A stretch of DNA of 64,000 nucleotides from Galeopsis tetrahit (lineage: Eukaryota; Streptophyta; Magnoliopsida; Lamiales; Lamiaceae), in NCBI GenBank assembly GCA_963675135.1, contig OY776133.1, forward strand, positions 39,401,494 through 39,465,493, in the 5' to 3' direction. Positions 43,633 to 56,122 of the stretch are shown in pieces (positions within the stretch are counted from its first letter, which is position 1; each line of letters begins with the position of its first letter). The notes below the pieces were generated by a model, which worked only from the letters and a program-made list of their open reading frames with translations, was not told the DNA's origin and ran no database searches. The position numbers and the translations under genes are program-made.

Positions 43633-45918
43633 CTAGATGTGTTTTGGTCTTTCCTCTCCAATGATATCATAAGATAAAGGTGGAGGATAAAGAACAGGTT
43701 TGTTATGATAATGAGGCACAAATTTCCTAGGTTTAGTTGAGTACAGCTGAGACTGCCTTATAAAAGGAGGTCTAGGCTGTTTCCAACTTGCCTGTGTTTG
43801 TCTTGACCTACTGTTCTGAGTCTGCCTCTTCTGATTCCAGGACATTTCTGTTCTGGTCAGAGGAGTAGAACTCTTCTGGTATGGTCTTGACTGTACTGGT
43901 CTAGATCCATTCTTCTGTTTGCCATTCTTGGTAGTAGGAGGAATGTATTTAGACTGTACTTTAGATTTCGGATCATTATCATAAGTCATAGGTTCTTTTC
44001 CTTTATCTAATTGCAAAGAACTTGAACTAGCTCCGGTAGTGTTCTTAATGCCTGAAGTAGAGGAACTAGGCAGATCAGTACCTATTCCACTTTTATCATT
44101 AGGAGCTCTGTATCTGTCTGATAATATTTGATTAATCTTAGAAGAGTTAATCATATCAGATAGCTTTAGATCCAAGCTCAGTACTTCAGATTCTAAGAAT
44201 CTATTGCGCTCTTCAAGTTTTTCACATTTAATCTTTAAGTTATTGAACTCATTTGTCTCTTTAGCTTGTGTATGCAGCATACCCTGATATAACTTGTCCA
44301 TATATGCATACTTATCTTTGAGTTGAGACAACTCTTCTGATAGTCGTGCATTTAGAACAGTTATATTAGGATCCACTTGCATTTGAGTTTCTCTAAGACT
44401 CATGATTTCTTGTCTTAAAAATATGTTCTCATCACTGATTTCCATGAATGCTTTGTTAGCTGGTAGGAGGTCTTCTTCATTCATTCCATTGGAACGATGA
44501 AGACTACTCCCTACACTACTATCAGCAGTGTCACAGAAATCAGAATCAGAATCAGATTCATCACAAGATTGAAAGGATGTGACAGAAGATACCTCTTGGT
44601 CTATTTTTGCCATCATGACTAGTCCATCATCTGCAATGAAGACTTCTTTCTCACTGCTAGAAGGGTAATCAGAAGAAGACGATGGCAACTCATCTGAATC
44701 CGTATCAGATTCATTGTTGGCCACCATTGCCCTCTTACCCTTTGCATATTTGCGATCTCGCCTTGCTTTTCTCTCTCTTCTGCCTTCAGCACTCAGATCA
44801 GGACATTCATGGATGTAATGACCTGGCTTTTCACAGTTATAGCACAGAGGTTCATTAATAGAACGTTTAGAAGGAGAATGATATCGGTTCCTGTCCTTTC
44901 TATCAGTAGAGTTCCTATCCTTCCTATCAGCAGAGTTCCTATCTCTTCTTTTCTCATTAGAGACCTCATCTCTCCTTTCAGAAGATTTGTGATCCCTTCC
45001 GGTCCTAGAAGAGTCCCTGTTATTAGAGCCCTGAGTGTCCTTATAGAATCTTTTGTATCTACTATACCTCTTGTTAAGTTTGTCAAACCTCTTAATCATT
45101 AAATTCAACTGATCCTTAAGATCAAGATCAGTACTCTCTAGTTCATCTTTTATGCTTGAGGACTTAGACATAGATGATCTAGGCTTCTTAGAGGTAGATG
45201 CCTTAAGTGCAATGCTCTTGGAGATTTCCTTAACCCTATCACCACTAACTATTGGATCCTCTTCATCCAATTCAAACTCATGTGCCTGAAGGGTTTGGAA
45301 GGTAGTTTCAGCAGACCAGTTATCTATATCCTGAGTGTTTTTAATGATCAGTGTGACCATTTTCCACCTTTCATCTAAGGCTTTAAGGATACGTAAATTG
45401 ATCTCCCTATTGGTATAAGTCTTACCTAAAACATCCAGATCATTCATAATCTTTGTAAAACAAGTATCGAGCTGGTCTATTGTTTCACCAGTCTTGATTT
45501 TGAATGATTCGAACCGCTGGACAGCAGTGGATAGTTTGCTTTCTTTTATAAGAGAAGTTCCCTCACAAATGATAGCTAACTTGTCCCACATCTCTTTGGC
45601 TGATTTACATTTAACCACTTTCCCAAGATACTCGTTGGGAAGGGTGTGCAAAATGTAATTCTTTGCCAAGCTGTCTAAGTTGTTCTGCCTCATTTCCTCA
45701 GTAGTTAAATATAACCTGGGTTTTGGCACGAGAACACCAATGGCTTTTGAAGGCTCCAGAGTTGCAGTGTTGGGTATCATGGTAGTAATAGGCCCTTCTT
45801 TGATCACAGACATCATTAGATCATGGGTTGAACTAAAGATGGCCTCCATCCTCAGTTTCTAGTAATCGTAATCTGCAACCTTGAACTTTGGAAGTTTATT
45901 GATGTTAGTTTCTTCCAT
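43633..45918 (-). pseudogene. Copia gag polyprotein, one nonsense codon, no pol
   Basis: Gag builds the particle that packages copia RNA. From the ATG at 45918: MEETNINKLPKFKVADYDY, then a TAG at 45859-45861 at the place of an expected Trp, then 738 residues without a stop. The gag domain covers about residues 25-230, with MWDKLAIICEGTSLIKESKL, FKIKTGETIDQLDTCFTKI and LKALDERWKMV. An Arg/Asp/Ser-rich block follows (DRKDRNSTDRKDRN), then CYNCEKPGHYIHEC, the CX2CX4HX4C knuckle. A long coiled coil and Ser/Pro tail end at 43633. Protease, integrase and RT should follow in the same frame, but the element breaks into flanking DNA. Internal starts such as 45849 would avoid the stop but lose the conserved N-terminus. 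Confidence 0.9.
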
Positions 45919-46063
45919 GATAGAACAGACAGTTAAGATCAGTAGTATGACAGATAGGTCAAGAAAGACAAGTAAGATCAAGAAACAAGTATCAGTAATG
46001 AGAAACAATTAGACTTTCCCCAAAGTCTACAAGGTTATCAAGAAACAGCAGTCCAAAGAACTA

Positions 46064-46077
46064 CTGTTTTGATACCA
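46064..46077 (-). other. Copia primer-binding site
   Basis: On the minus strand TGGTATCAAAACAG, 2 bases after the LTR end. The first 8 bases match the initiator-Met tRNA site. Confidence 0.75.
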
Positions 46078-46079
46078 CT

Positions 46080-47408
46080 TGTTGGTCCCAAAGTTGAGTT
46101 TTAGATTGAGTAAGCTAAGAAAAAGTGTAGAGGGGAGGGGTGAATAGACTTTTCAAATTCTATCAAAATATCAGAGTTTAAGTGCGGAAATACGTTCTGT
46201 ACAGTACTGTTCTTAGAATCAGTTCAGTACTTAACAGTTAATCTTTTATACTCAACTTTTCTTTAAATCTTTTCTTAGAAAACTTACTGTTCTTGGTTAA
46301 ACAAATATATCAACAGTTAATCAAAACAAACAGTAAAGAACACAAGATTTTTATAGTGGTTCGACAAATGTCTACATCCACTCTCACAACTCCAATTGCG
46401 ATGTTTTATTACTCTTCCTTCTTGAGTACTTGTAGCTTAGAGTCCCAAGATTAAGACTTTGATCTTGTCGATTATACCACCAGGTATATCTTCGATCTAC
46501 TAGTAATTTCACAAGTAACTAGCACACATGTTTACACAATACAAACTTAAAACGAAAAGTAAAACTTCTCTTGTAATAGCCTTTGATTCTTCTCTTCAGT
46601 TCTGTGGCTTCTCTTCAGTACGATCTTCTTGACTCTGTGAGTGCTTGAATACTTGAATGCTTCTTGATTGCTCTTGAATAGTAATTGTATCAGTAGTCTT
46701 TTCAAGTAGAAGATCACACGGTATTTATAAGATCTAGTATGACAGTTAGCAGTTTGTGAACTAACTCTCAACTAACTCATAACCGTTTCTTGTTGTAACT
46801 TCCTTCTTGTAACCAACTTATCTTATCTTTCCAAGTCAGCATATCTTCAAATATCTTCAGTTACGCTTTAAATAAGTCATCCAAACTTATTCTTCAAACA
46901 AACCATCTTAGCACAGTAAACTACTCTTCTTAGTTTTACTGCTCTTGATCAATCAGCACAGTTCTTCAAAACTGTTCAGCTTCCTTCAACAATACTTCTC
47001 TGATTTCTTCATACTCTGAAGTAGTCTTCTGATATCTCTTAGTCATCTTTCTTCAATCTAATCTACTGTTCTAAACTTTTACAATGCTGAATACAATAGA
47101 ATACAACTTTACAAATATAAAACCTATTTATACATCAACTGAACTACATACAGATGAGTATAACTAAGTCTTATACTATAAGTTGTCTATACAATTCATT
47201 CATCAGCTTAGTTCTTAAACAGTTCATATATCAGATTAGTAAAATACTAAGATCAGTAAACTTAAACTTCATATCACATTAAGATCAGTAATCTCAGTCC
47301 ATATAACTCACATAGAACAACATATATCCATAACTCAAAGTTTGCTTTTGGCCATCAAAACATATAATCATCAATTAGAACATTGTTTATAGGATTCATA
47401 TCCCAACA
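46080..47408 (-). mobile_element. Copia 5' LTR of the gag-only remnant
   Basis: On the minus strand it begins TGTTGGGATATGAATCC at 47408 and ends GGGACCAACA at 46080, with the primer site next. The length is 1329 bp. The 3' LTR and pol are missing, so the element was cut by deletion after gag. The open frames inside are not genes. Confidence 0.85.
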
Positions 47409-48999
47409 CTATCCATTATTTTGCATTTCATTTTATTATACCAATCATTAGAATGGAATCCATCAAGGAATGATTTTTCCATTCCTAGTCAATATCAATC
47501 ATGAGAATTTCATTCAAACATTCATTTCATTCAAATCTTCATTTCATTCATGAGTTCATTCTATTCAGTCACAATTTCATTCTGTCATACCAATCATGTC
47601 CTAACATTTTAATTTCATCGAAACTCTGAAACTTACCCGAATAGTTTTTTCAATTTTCCCTTCAAATAAATTACAAAGTTAAAACTTCTCCAAGTTCTTG
47701 GCAGTGCAACAATAAATCAATTCTTAATTTCACTTTGTTTTAGTTGTTAATTAATTGCTTTGGAAAAAAAAATTATTGCTTTTAAATTATGTCTCCTTTT
47801 CATGAGAGGAGCAAAGAAGAGTGAAATGACTAATGGAGTGAAATGACTAATGAAGTGAACAAAAAAGTGATAAATATTATTGTTGATTCTATTTTATCAT
47901 TAGTCTAATCTAGACTACATTCATTTAATGTATTTTTTATGTTTTGCACCGCAAACCAAAATTAATATTGTCAACTTTTTTCATTTTTGGCAAGCGCACG
48001 TGCGTGTTCTTCGTCTTTCTTCCATTTTTTGTCTTTTATTTTTCTCTTTCGTGCTTTCAAGAAATCTAATGTATATTGTACAACAAATGCACAAAAAACT
48101 AATAAATGAAATATTATAGATGAAATGCACCATCAGTGAGAACGTGAACAATGACATAATATATTATATACCCAACTTAAATTTTTGATGACCATACAAT
48201 GGTACAAATGAAATCATGCAAAACATTTGAAGCAATACTTGAGTTAAGGGTTAATTAACGTAAGCTCTATATAAATCATTATTTAAAAACATGTTTTAAA
48301 TAGTTACATTTCGTATGCTGAACAATCTGAACAATGTCGCTTAGTAAACATAATGCTAATATATAGAAAAGAGTAAAAGATTAATTGAGTTCACAAAGGT
48401 TTTTGGAGGATGGAAGCAACTAATATTATTGGATGCATCATGACATGCCAATAGTTTACCATGCATGCTTTTCATGACATAGTAAAATAGAGTTGGAAAC
48501 GTGAATGATAGGAACTGATGAATTACTTCTTCATATTGAGTTTGAATATTGAGATCGAATACATAGTAATATTTAATAATGTGGTAGCTTGCTTGTAGTC
48601 ATGAATGTGATATGCTAATTAAAATAATTATAAATTCTTTCTCATAAATTATTAATTATTGCTCAACAAATCAAATCTATCGATTATAATATTTTGCTAT
48701 TTGTTTAAGTTTATAGAATAGGAAAAAGAATTACTAGCACTTTAAATTGTAGCAATCAGGATCTAACTGATTTTTTTTTGATAATATGAAATGTGACACT
48801 TTTTTTTTAATGGGACCCTTTTAGTTGCAAATTAATCAATGGTTTACTATAATGGTTGCCGACTGGCGTCAGGATTATTGTGGAAACATCACAATTTTAA
48901 TTCGAAGAGACTATAAATTTTTACTCAATGCGCTTATTATTTCAGTATTGCATTTCATCAATTCAAAATAGTTACATAATTATATACATATATACATAC
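47409..48999. other. AT-rich noncoding stretch
   Basis: At 47450-47600 a block rich in GGAATGA, CATTCC and TTTCATTCA resembles 2370-2510. At 47800-47870 a short GTGAAATGACTAATG repeat. Otherwise nothing. Confidence 0.5.
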
Positions 49000-49247
49000 G
49001 GTAAAGTCTGGTATGCACTCGAGTGCATGTTATGCACCCTAGTCCATGTTGCACTTTTCAGTTTTACTGACTTACACTTTTTGGTAAATGGTGTTGCACT
49101 TTTCAATTATCACTAAAAATATTATTATACAGTTTAATAATTGAAAAGTGCAACACCATTTACCACAAAAAGTGTAAGTCAGTAAAACTGAAAAGTGCAA
49201 CATGAACTAGGGTGCATAACATACACTCGAGTCCATAGCAGATCAAC

Positions 49248-49248
<1 letters not shown>
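49000..49248. repeat. Long foldback (inverted repeat), MITE-like
   Basis: Two arms of about 111 bp (49000-49110 and 49137-49248) are inverted copies with few mismatches, around a loop of about 26 bases. The arms carry GTTATGCACCCTAGT, GTGCAACACCATTTACC and AAAGTGTAAGTCAGTAAAAC. The ends differ most. It would transcribe to a long hairpin RNA. No coding sequence and no certain target duplication. Confidence 0.9.
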
Positions 49249-49278
<30 letters not shown>

Positions 49279-49984
49279 TAAGTCTCGGTATCTGATCCAA
49301 AAACCGACTAATTCGAAGGACCAATCCCATCGTCCACTTGCAATTACAATATTATATACTCGGTATATCAAACACACAAAAAATGTTACTTATATATAAC
49401 ATAAAATATTAATTATGTTAAGTATTGTTTGTTATAATAAATTATTCAGATTTGATTTCTCATGAATTCAATTAAGCAACATTGTTCTGCATGTCTTGTT
49501 CTGATTTAATTGAAGAAAATAAAAAGAAACTTAAAAATATCATTTAAATATATTTTTTTAGTAATCATATTTTCTTTTGTAAAAATGCATACATGAACTA
49601 AAAATTCGAGATTTTCTTTGCCTGATCGACATATATTTATATTTATTCATTTCTATTGAATTATATGTGCATTATCATCATTTTTTATATTTATTTAGTC
49701 CTAAAAATCTTAGGATTAAACAATAACAATTGAAAAATTAATAAAAGAGTGTAGAATCAAATGAAGAGTACTTATTCGTGACCCAAACTCCAAACACGAA
49801 ATTAAAATATAGGGATTATATTTTTTTTAGTCCATTAAGTTGCCACGATTTTAATTTATTTTTATTTTGGTCCAGTTACCTGCAATAGCAGGTTTAACAA
49901 GTCATTTTTTAAAACACACCACACACCCCCATAAAATGTTATATACACCCACACCACAATAAAATTTAAAAATCATTTTATATT
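49249..49984. other. AT-rich noncoding stretch
   Basis: Starts with a (TA)n tract at 49254-49279; otherwise nothing recognised. Confidence 0.5.
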
Positions 49985-49992
49985 ACTATGCA

Positions 49993-51152
49993 CAGTGGTG
50001 ACCCTGAGGGTGGGCCTGAGGGGCGACCGCCCTAGGCCCCGAATTTTTAGGGGCCTACTTTTATATATATAATAAATATTTTTAAAAAAAAATTAAAAGA
50101 TAAAAAAATATAATGAATATGAATATCTAATCTAAATTTTACAATAATATTACAACGGTAACATATTAAATACGGAGTATGAATTTATTATGCACTATTT
50201 CTTGAAAATGACCATAGCAATTACCCAAGGGTCAAAACCCAATATCTAATTAAATGCACACTACAATTGGCGTATGGAGAACAACAAGAGCCTATAAATT
50301 ATCTAGAGTGCTTTCAAACTTTGTATTCCATATTTCTAATTTTTATTTCAATATACTTTGTTACATTAAAGTGGTTATATCTCATCTTGACATTTTTTTT
50401 ATTATTATTTTAGTTTCTTTTATCTCTGTTTCTTATTTACTTTATTGTTGTTGTTGATGTTGCTATTGCTATTGCTGCCTTAAAAAATAGATTTGAACAA
50501 TTGCAAACATATGATAATATTTTTGAATTTTTATTTGATTCAAATAAATTAAAATCTTTGAATAATAATAAATTAAAAGAATGTTGTGAGAATTTAGGGA
50601 ATACTTTGAAGCATGACAACTCTTTAGATATTGATTCAAATGATTTATTTTCTGAACTAAAAGTGTTGCAAGTTACTTTATCACCAACAAAAAAAAATAT
50701 ACTGCTATTGAGATTCTTGAATTTGTAAATGTTTTGGGTTGCTATCCTAATCTTAATTGCTTATAGAATATTATTGACTATTTCGCTGTGACTGCGGCAT
50801 CAGCTGAAATAAGTTTTTTCTAAATTAAAATTGTTAAAAACATATCTACTATCGATTATGTCACAAGAAAGATTAAACGGTCCTTAAAAAAAAGATTAAA
50901 TGGACTAACAACTTTAACAACTTTATGTATTGAAAAAGGTATTCTAGAATAAATTAACTATGAAAATATTATTGATCAATTTACTTCTCAAAATGTTAGA
51001 GGAAGCCATTTTAAATGATTTATTTTTAAACGTTCATTCATTTTTAATATGTGCATACATATTTCACTTATTTTATTTGATGTTGTTCGGATCGAAAAGG
51101 GGCTTATTTTTCTTGTTCGCCCCAGGCCCACAAAATCTCAGGACCGACTCTG
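49993..51152 (+). mobile_element. hAT element with decayed transposase
   Basis: Ends CAGTGGTGACCCTGAG and CTCAGGACCGACTCTG are imperfect inverted repeats. The 8-bp duplication ACTATGCA lies at 49985-49992 and 51153-51160. 1160 bp. A GGGCC-rich block follows each end. The interior holds the last part of a transposase. Confidence 0.9.
50465..50950 (+). pseudogene. hAT transposase C-terminal remnant
   Basis: First part in one frame: RFEQLQTYDNIFEFLFDSNK then DIDSNDLFSELKVLQV. This is the pre-dimerisation part of ZMYM1/TTF-type hAT transposases, with FL.D...L and DID..DL..EL. After a frame change comes LTISVTAASAEISF, then LKLLKTYLLSIMSQERLNGL, the hAT dimerisation motif (the usual form is VTVASAERSFSKLK). 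Several stops. The N-terminal DNA-binding and catalytic parts are absent. Confidence 0.82.
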
Positions 51153-51160
51153 ACTATGCA

Positions 51161-51427
51161 CATCCCAATTCTATCCTATTTAATAAATTGTCAAAAATAA
51201 TTAAATTAAAAAAAGTAAGAATTCAAATTAATAGTATAAAAATTATAAATAAAACCTATAAAAAATTGCCAAAATCTTCAAAAATTAAACAAAGCCAAAA
51301 CAATTAATTAATTTAATTATTTTTGAAGATTTAGTTTATTTTTTTTACTAGTTTTGAAGATTTTTAATAAATTAAAAAAAAATCAACTAAATCTGAAAAA
51401 ATTATTAAATTAAATAAAAATCTTTAA
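51161..51427. other. AT-rich noncoding stretch
   Basis: Nothing recognised. Confidence 0.4.
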
Positions 51428-51665
51428 AAATATTAAATATCGATATTTTTCTAAATTTATCGACATTTTCTCGATATTTTCCGATATTTTCTCGATATTT
51501 TACCGATATTAGGCTCGATATTGTTATTGTATACCGATATTTATCGATATTTTCAATTTTTTTACAAATATCGTGAAAATATCGATTCTTCCCAATATCG
51601 ATATCGGTGACCCAAAAAAATGGATATATCGAGGATATATCGGGAATATTTCCGAATATTTTCAT
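51428..51665. repeat. CGATAT-dense block
   Basis: CGATAT or ATATCG occurs more than a dozen times in about 240 bp, in both orientations, with TTTTC spacers on the left part and GGATATATCG forms on the right. Confidence 0.85.
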
Positions 51666-52146
51666 CCATGTATACAAGAACTAACAATCCTGAATCACTG
51701 TAATGTGATTTTTTATTTTTTTTTGGTTCCCCACATAATTACAACTAAAACGATTAATATAAGATTTTTAAACTAATACCATAATACTTGTAAAAATTAG
51801 TACCAATACAACCAACAACACAATATTGAAATTTTTGAAAACATTAGATTTTAAAAAGAGTGCCTAAAACACTGGATCGGTGGATCCCATCTTAAATGTG
51901 TATAACCACAACATGCTTCTGAATCCAATATTGAAATAGGACAAGCATCATCTCTAAATTGGTACTCAAACTAAATTCAAGAAATCACAAGATGTTGAAA
52001 CATCTAAAGGGGGATTTTAGAACCATGAGACAATTCTTAGATTACCGTAGCAATCATCTTTAATTCATGCCATGTGATAAATTATCATAATTTTCTCTAA
52101 TTTAAAACATAATTTTTCTATCCTCACTACATTGGATTTTTTTCTG
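51666..52146. other. AT-rich noncoding stretch
   Basis: Nothing recognised. Confidence 0.4.
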
Positions 52147-52225
52147 TGAGACCGTCTCACGGATCTTTTTCTGTGAGACGGATCCCTTCTAATCCATATT
52201 TTAAAATTTTGGGTAGGATAACACA

Positions 52226-53565
52226 CAGTGACGGAGCCAGGATTTTTAAGTCGGGGGCCCAAAAAATAACACTAAAAAAAAATTAAAAAGTGAAAATTTA
52301 AAATAAGCTCATGAAGTACTACTAATATTTATATAATAAAAATGATAAATTTAATTACATTAACATCTAAAAATAAAAATCAAATATAATTAAATTATAA
52401 CATTCCTCTTCGATTCTTCATATTTTGGAAGCGTTGCATGATAGCTTCGTTACTGACTTTCTGAAAGACATCCTTTTCAATGTATGTAACCAAACAATCA
52501 TTCAATAATCGATCTCCCATTCGATTACGGAGTGAACTCTTGATGAATTTCATGGCCGAAAATGCTCTTTCTACAGTAGCTGTGGCAACGGGTAAGATCA
52601 ATGATAACTTAACGAGCAAATACACTAATGGAAAAACAATGTGCTTTCTTGTAGAAACCATCTTCTGAGCAAGCCCTCCTAATCCAACAATTGTTGAGAA
52701 GTTTTCATCCAAACGCATGTCAACAATAAAATTCTCTAGTTGATTGTCAAGCTCAATGAGAGCAACTTGAGAAAAATCTGAAGGATAAAATTCTGCAAGA
52801 CGAAGTAACTTGTTTTTATCAAATGCTGAAAATGAATCTCTCGGATCAAAACAAGTCATACACAATAACAACTCCGTGTTCACTTCGTTAAAACGATGAT
52901 CCAACTCTTGAGCTTGTAGGTCAATCACTGAATAAAATAACTCAACACGATAATGGTGAAGGTTAGTGATTTTTTCAACCCTACGCCTTGATCTTCCACG
53001 AGCTACATGTACGCATTCCATGTTTACCACATCTATCTCATGCTTGCTACAAAAATCAGAAACTTCAATAAACAGAGTATCCCAACCTTCTTCTCTCATT
53101 GATTGCAAACGCTCCTTTGATACTTTCACCATCCTCATTGCATTAACAATATTTTGATCCTTTCTTTGAAGAGCTTGATCCTACAAATTTAAAATTCAAC
53201 AAGGAGACAAAAGACTAGAAATAAATTTAATTATAAACTAATTAAAACAATAAAGAATATATATAATTAAATTAATAATATAAAAAATTATTACCTTGGA
53301 GGAGTGGAGGAGTGGAGAAGTTGAGGAGTTGAGGATTATAATATATAAACGCCGTGAATGAAAGAAGGGAAATAGGTTGAGAATTTTATAATGAAAATTG
53401 CGTGTACAGTATTGGGCCAGAGAAAATAGGGCACATATTACCATATATTTAATTTTAAATTATTTAAATATATATATGTGTAAAATTACTAAAATACCCT
53501 TGATTTTTTTACAAAATTGGTGGGGGGCCCACTGCCCCCCCGGGCCCTTGGTGCCTCCGTCATTG
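52226..53565 (-). mobile_element. hAT element with partial transposase
   Basis: Ends CAGTGACGGAGCCAGG and the complement of CAATGACGGAGGCACC. The 8-bp duplication ATAACACA lies at 52218-52225 and 53566-53573. 1340 bp. GGGGGGCCC-like blocks lie just inside each end. A one-ended relative is at 343. Confidence 0.95.
52395..53180 (-). pseudogene. hAT transposase, C-terminal exon
   Basis: An exon starts after an acceptor-like TGTAG at 53181-53185 and reads DQALQRKDQNIVNAMRMVKV onward without stops to 52395. The typical hAT parts are visible: LQRKDQNIVNAM, then CFDPRDSFSAFD and LAEFYPSDFS, then the dimerisation domain LSLILPVATATVERAFSAMK with FIKSSLRNRMGDRLLNDCLV. The family is the ZMYM1/TTF-type hAT. 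The N-terminal zinc finger, the catalytic core and the 5' exons are absent from the 1.34-kb element, so it cannot move by itself. The frame is intact, so a truncated protein could be made. Confidence 0.88.
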
Positions 53566-53752
53566 ATAACACATATTTTTTTTCCAGATTTTGGGCTTGT
53601 AAAAAAAGTGATAATGTTTAAGTAAAAAGTGATAATATTTTTAACAAAAGTGATTGTCACTTTTTACTTAAACACTATCACTTTTTGCTCAAATATAATC
53701 ACTTTTTATATATGAGGGCCGTCTCACGGATCTCATTCTGTGAGACGGTCTC

Positions 53753-56122
53753 ACCCAAGACTAGCCCTTATTCTAGTCTATGACTTAATAGAAAAATGAA
53801 ATAAACGAAACTAAGGAAATGAATCAATCTAGATAAATAAAACAATAAAATCACACAATCTATTAATTAACTTGTTGGTCAATCCTTCCTTCTTTGATAC
53901 TCCCTCCGTCCCACATAAATTTGCACACTTTCCATATATGGATGTCCCATACCAATTTGCACACTCCATAAAAGGAAATATCTTCACAACCCTCACCCTT
54001 GAAATATACTCATATTTACTCATATATCATTACTTTCCCACACTCAATCTACTTATAACTTTACTTTATTCATAAAAGTTTACAGAACTACCCCTCAAAA
54101 CATCAATCATTACCCATTTTCTTACCCATTTCTTAAAACTTTTCATACCGCTTTTCATAAGTCAGGTTCTCATCAATCCACTTGGAATGAACTTTGTCCT
54201 CAAGTTAAGCTCCGAAAAACAATCACTTAATTCCTCCACGTGACTCTCACGCCCCTTTTTCCATCAACCTACCATATAGAAACTCAATAGTCAAGCAGCG
54301 CATCCACTCGATCGGCCAAACTAACAATTCAGAAACCAAAATGCAAAATGCACATATATAATTAAATTACAATTTACAATAATTTTATAAAATTACAATT
54401 TGCAATATTTTTTAAAATTAAATTAACTTCTTTTCTTTTATTGTCCAACCTTATAATCGACTACTAAAATGTATCTCAAGCGATATTGAATTCATTTTTT
54501 AAATAATACTCCCTCGGTCTCTGAAAAGTTTGCGAAAATCTTGGGTATATGATTTTAAAAAAAAAAAAGTGTAATGATAAGAGTGTTGAGGGGTAATTTT
54601 GTAAACTTTTATATATAAAATAAATAAAGTAGGTGGATTGAGTGTATGGTGGACTCAAAAGTAATTAGTGTATATTGTGAGAGTGAGGATTATGATGATT
54701 ATTTCTATTTTGGGGGTATGCAAACTTTTGGAGAAAAAAAAAAAGTATGGAAACTTATGAAGAACGGATGGAATAATTGTTTACTTTCTTGGATCTTTAA
54801 TTACCAAATAAATTTAATTAATCAACATGCTACAATATGTGTGCATATGTCCCTACATTGTATCTACTCCTATGTAGGGATGTAAATGAGTTGAACCGAC
54901 TCATTAGTTACTTATGATAGACTCAGAAAAAACTCAAAATAGACTCGAGAATAATCAAATCGAGCACGAGTTAGAGCTCAAGATTATACTAGGCTTGCGA
55001 GCCTAATATAGTTCACATAAATCTATTATACTAATATTTGCAAATATATTCTAATTCAATATAAAAAAACTTTAATTAATGTTATGTGAGTTTTCGAGTG
55101 GAACTCGAGTATTCCGAGTTTTTCAACAAGTCGAGCTCGAGTTAAAAAAAAGTTCAATCTTCAAATCAACTTTCAAGTTTGAAATTATAATTGAGACGTT
55201 TTCGAGTTTTACACTACTCAGCTCGACTCATTTACACTCTGGTATGCCCATCTTATGCTTTAAAAAGTAGGTTGGGCCAACCGGTACGGCCCACTACTCG
55301 GCAAGGACAATGAGATGACTCGAAGTGGTAGACCGCTCAACTTTTGAACTGTCCACAAACCACTCCAATTGTTGGAAAAGTGGAGCGAAAAGTGATCGAT
55401 TGAATCTATCAACTCCCTGGTCGATTTAGAACCTACACAATTATGCACTAACAACTGTGTTAGATAGTTGTCCAACCGATCAGCTAACAAGCAATTAGTA
55501 GACTAGTTATCTATCCTCGCACTCTAAATCTGATCATATTTATATTCATTAAACGGCTTAATATTTCACTAAGTCTGTAACTATCTAATCACGTAAGAAC
55601 AATTTTAAAATTAGAAAGTTTATTCAATCCCCTCTAAACTTTCTCCATTATACTCGTTTTATGGGACCAACAGGTAGAGCCCCCTAGCTTAAGGGTGGTT
55701 CGCCCCTAGATCCAACGATTGTAAGACATGGCTTCCTTCTATCGTAAAATGGAGCAAAAAATCTATGTTTCAAAAGTTGGCATCTAGGCGGCGCTTAGAC
55801 GCTAGTCGTCGGTCTACCGTCCGGTTAGCAATTTTCGATTAGACGATATTTTTTTTTAACTTTTCAATGTCGAAGTTCGATTCAAACGATTGAACACACT
55901 ATTATTTCATTCTAGTCAATCCGTTCTACTATCGATTTCTTATTTTTAAAACAAAATGGGAGACAAAGAATAGCGTGTGAATTGAGGGCGGGCATGGACA
56001 GCTTGATACCCAGTCGGCGCATTATCTTCATCCTCCATGTGACTTCTTACTTTCATTTCCCCCCAAACCTCTTTCTCTCTCACACACACACCGACTTCTC
56101 ATTTCCCCAATCTCACATTTCC
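53753..56122. other. Noncoding stretch with MITE and LTR remnants
   Basis: A CTCCCTCCGTCCCACATAAA Stowaway-like left end lies at about 53902 without a clear partner. At 54506-54770 a CTCCCTCGGTCTCTG start and GAACGGATGGAATAATT end may bound an old MITE. At 54880-55240 there are many ACTCGAG/CTCGAGTT words with GTAAATGAGT at both ends, hAT-like but without a target duplication. An ATGGGACCAACA at about 55661-55672 resembles the end of a copia LTR. 55673-56122 is the upstream flank of RALF34; no sure TATA box seen. Confidence 0.45.

Larger units (their letters stand above)
52147..53752. mobile_element. GTGAGACGGTCTCAC MITE, split by a hAT element
   Basis: Left part 52147-52225 begins GTGAGACCGTCTCACGGATC; right part 53574-53752 ends CTGTGAGACGGTCTCAC. 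Removing the hAT and one target copy leaves about 250 bp with palindromic ends. The TTTTTACTTAAACA..ATCACTTTTT words of the right part form a second internal inverted repeat. Confidence 0.7.

Noticed and set aside
45680..45862. Plus-strand ORF over the copia gag start
   Set aside because: Shadow of the gag frame on the opposite strand.
54874..55241. A further hAT element with GTAAATGAGT ends
   Set aside because: The ends are similar, but no 8-bp duplication is found; left as a possible remnant.
55994..56122. Upstream start for RALF34
   Set aside because: It is in frame, but it would bury the signal peptide; the 56123 start gives the family length.
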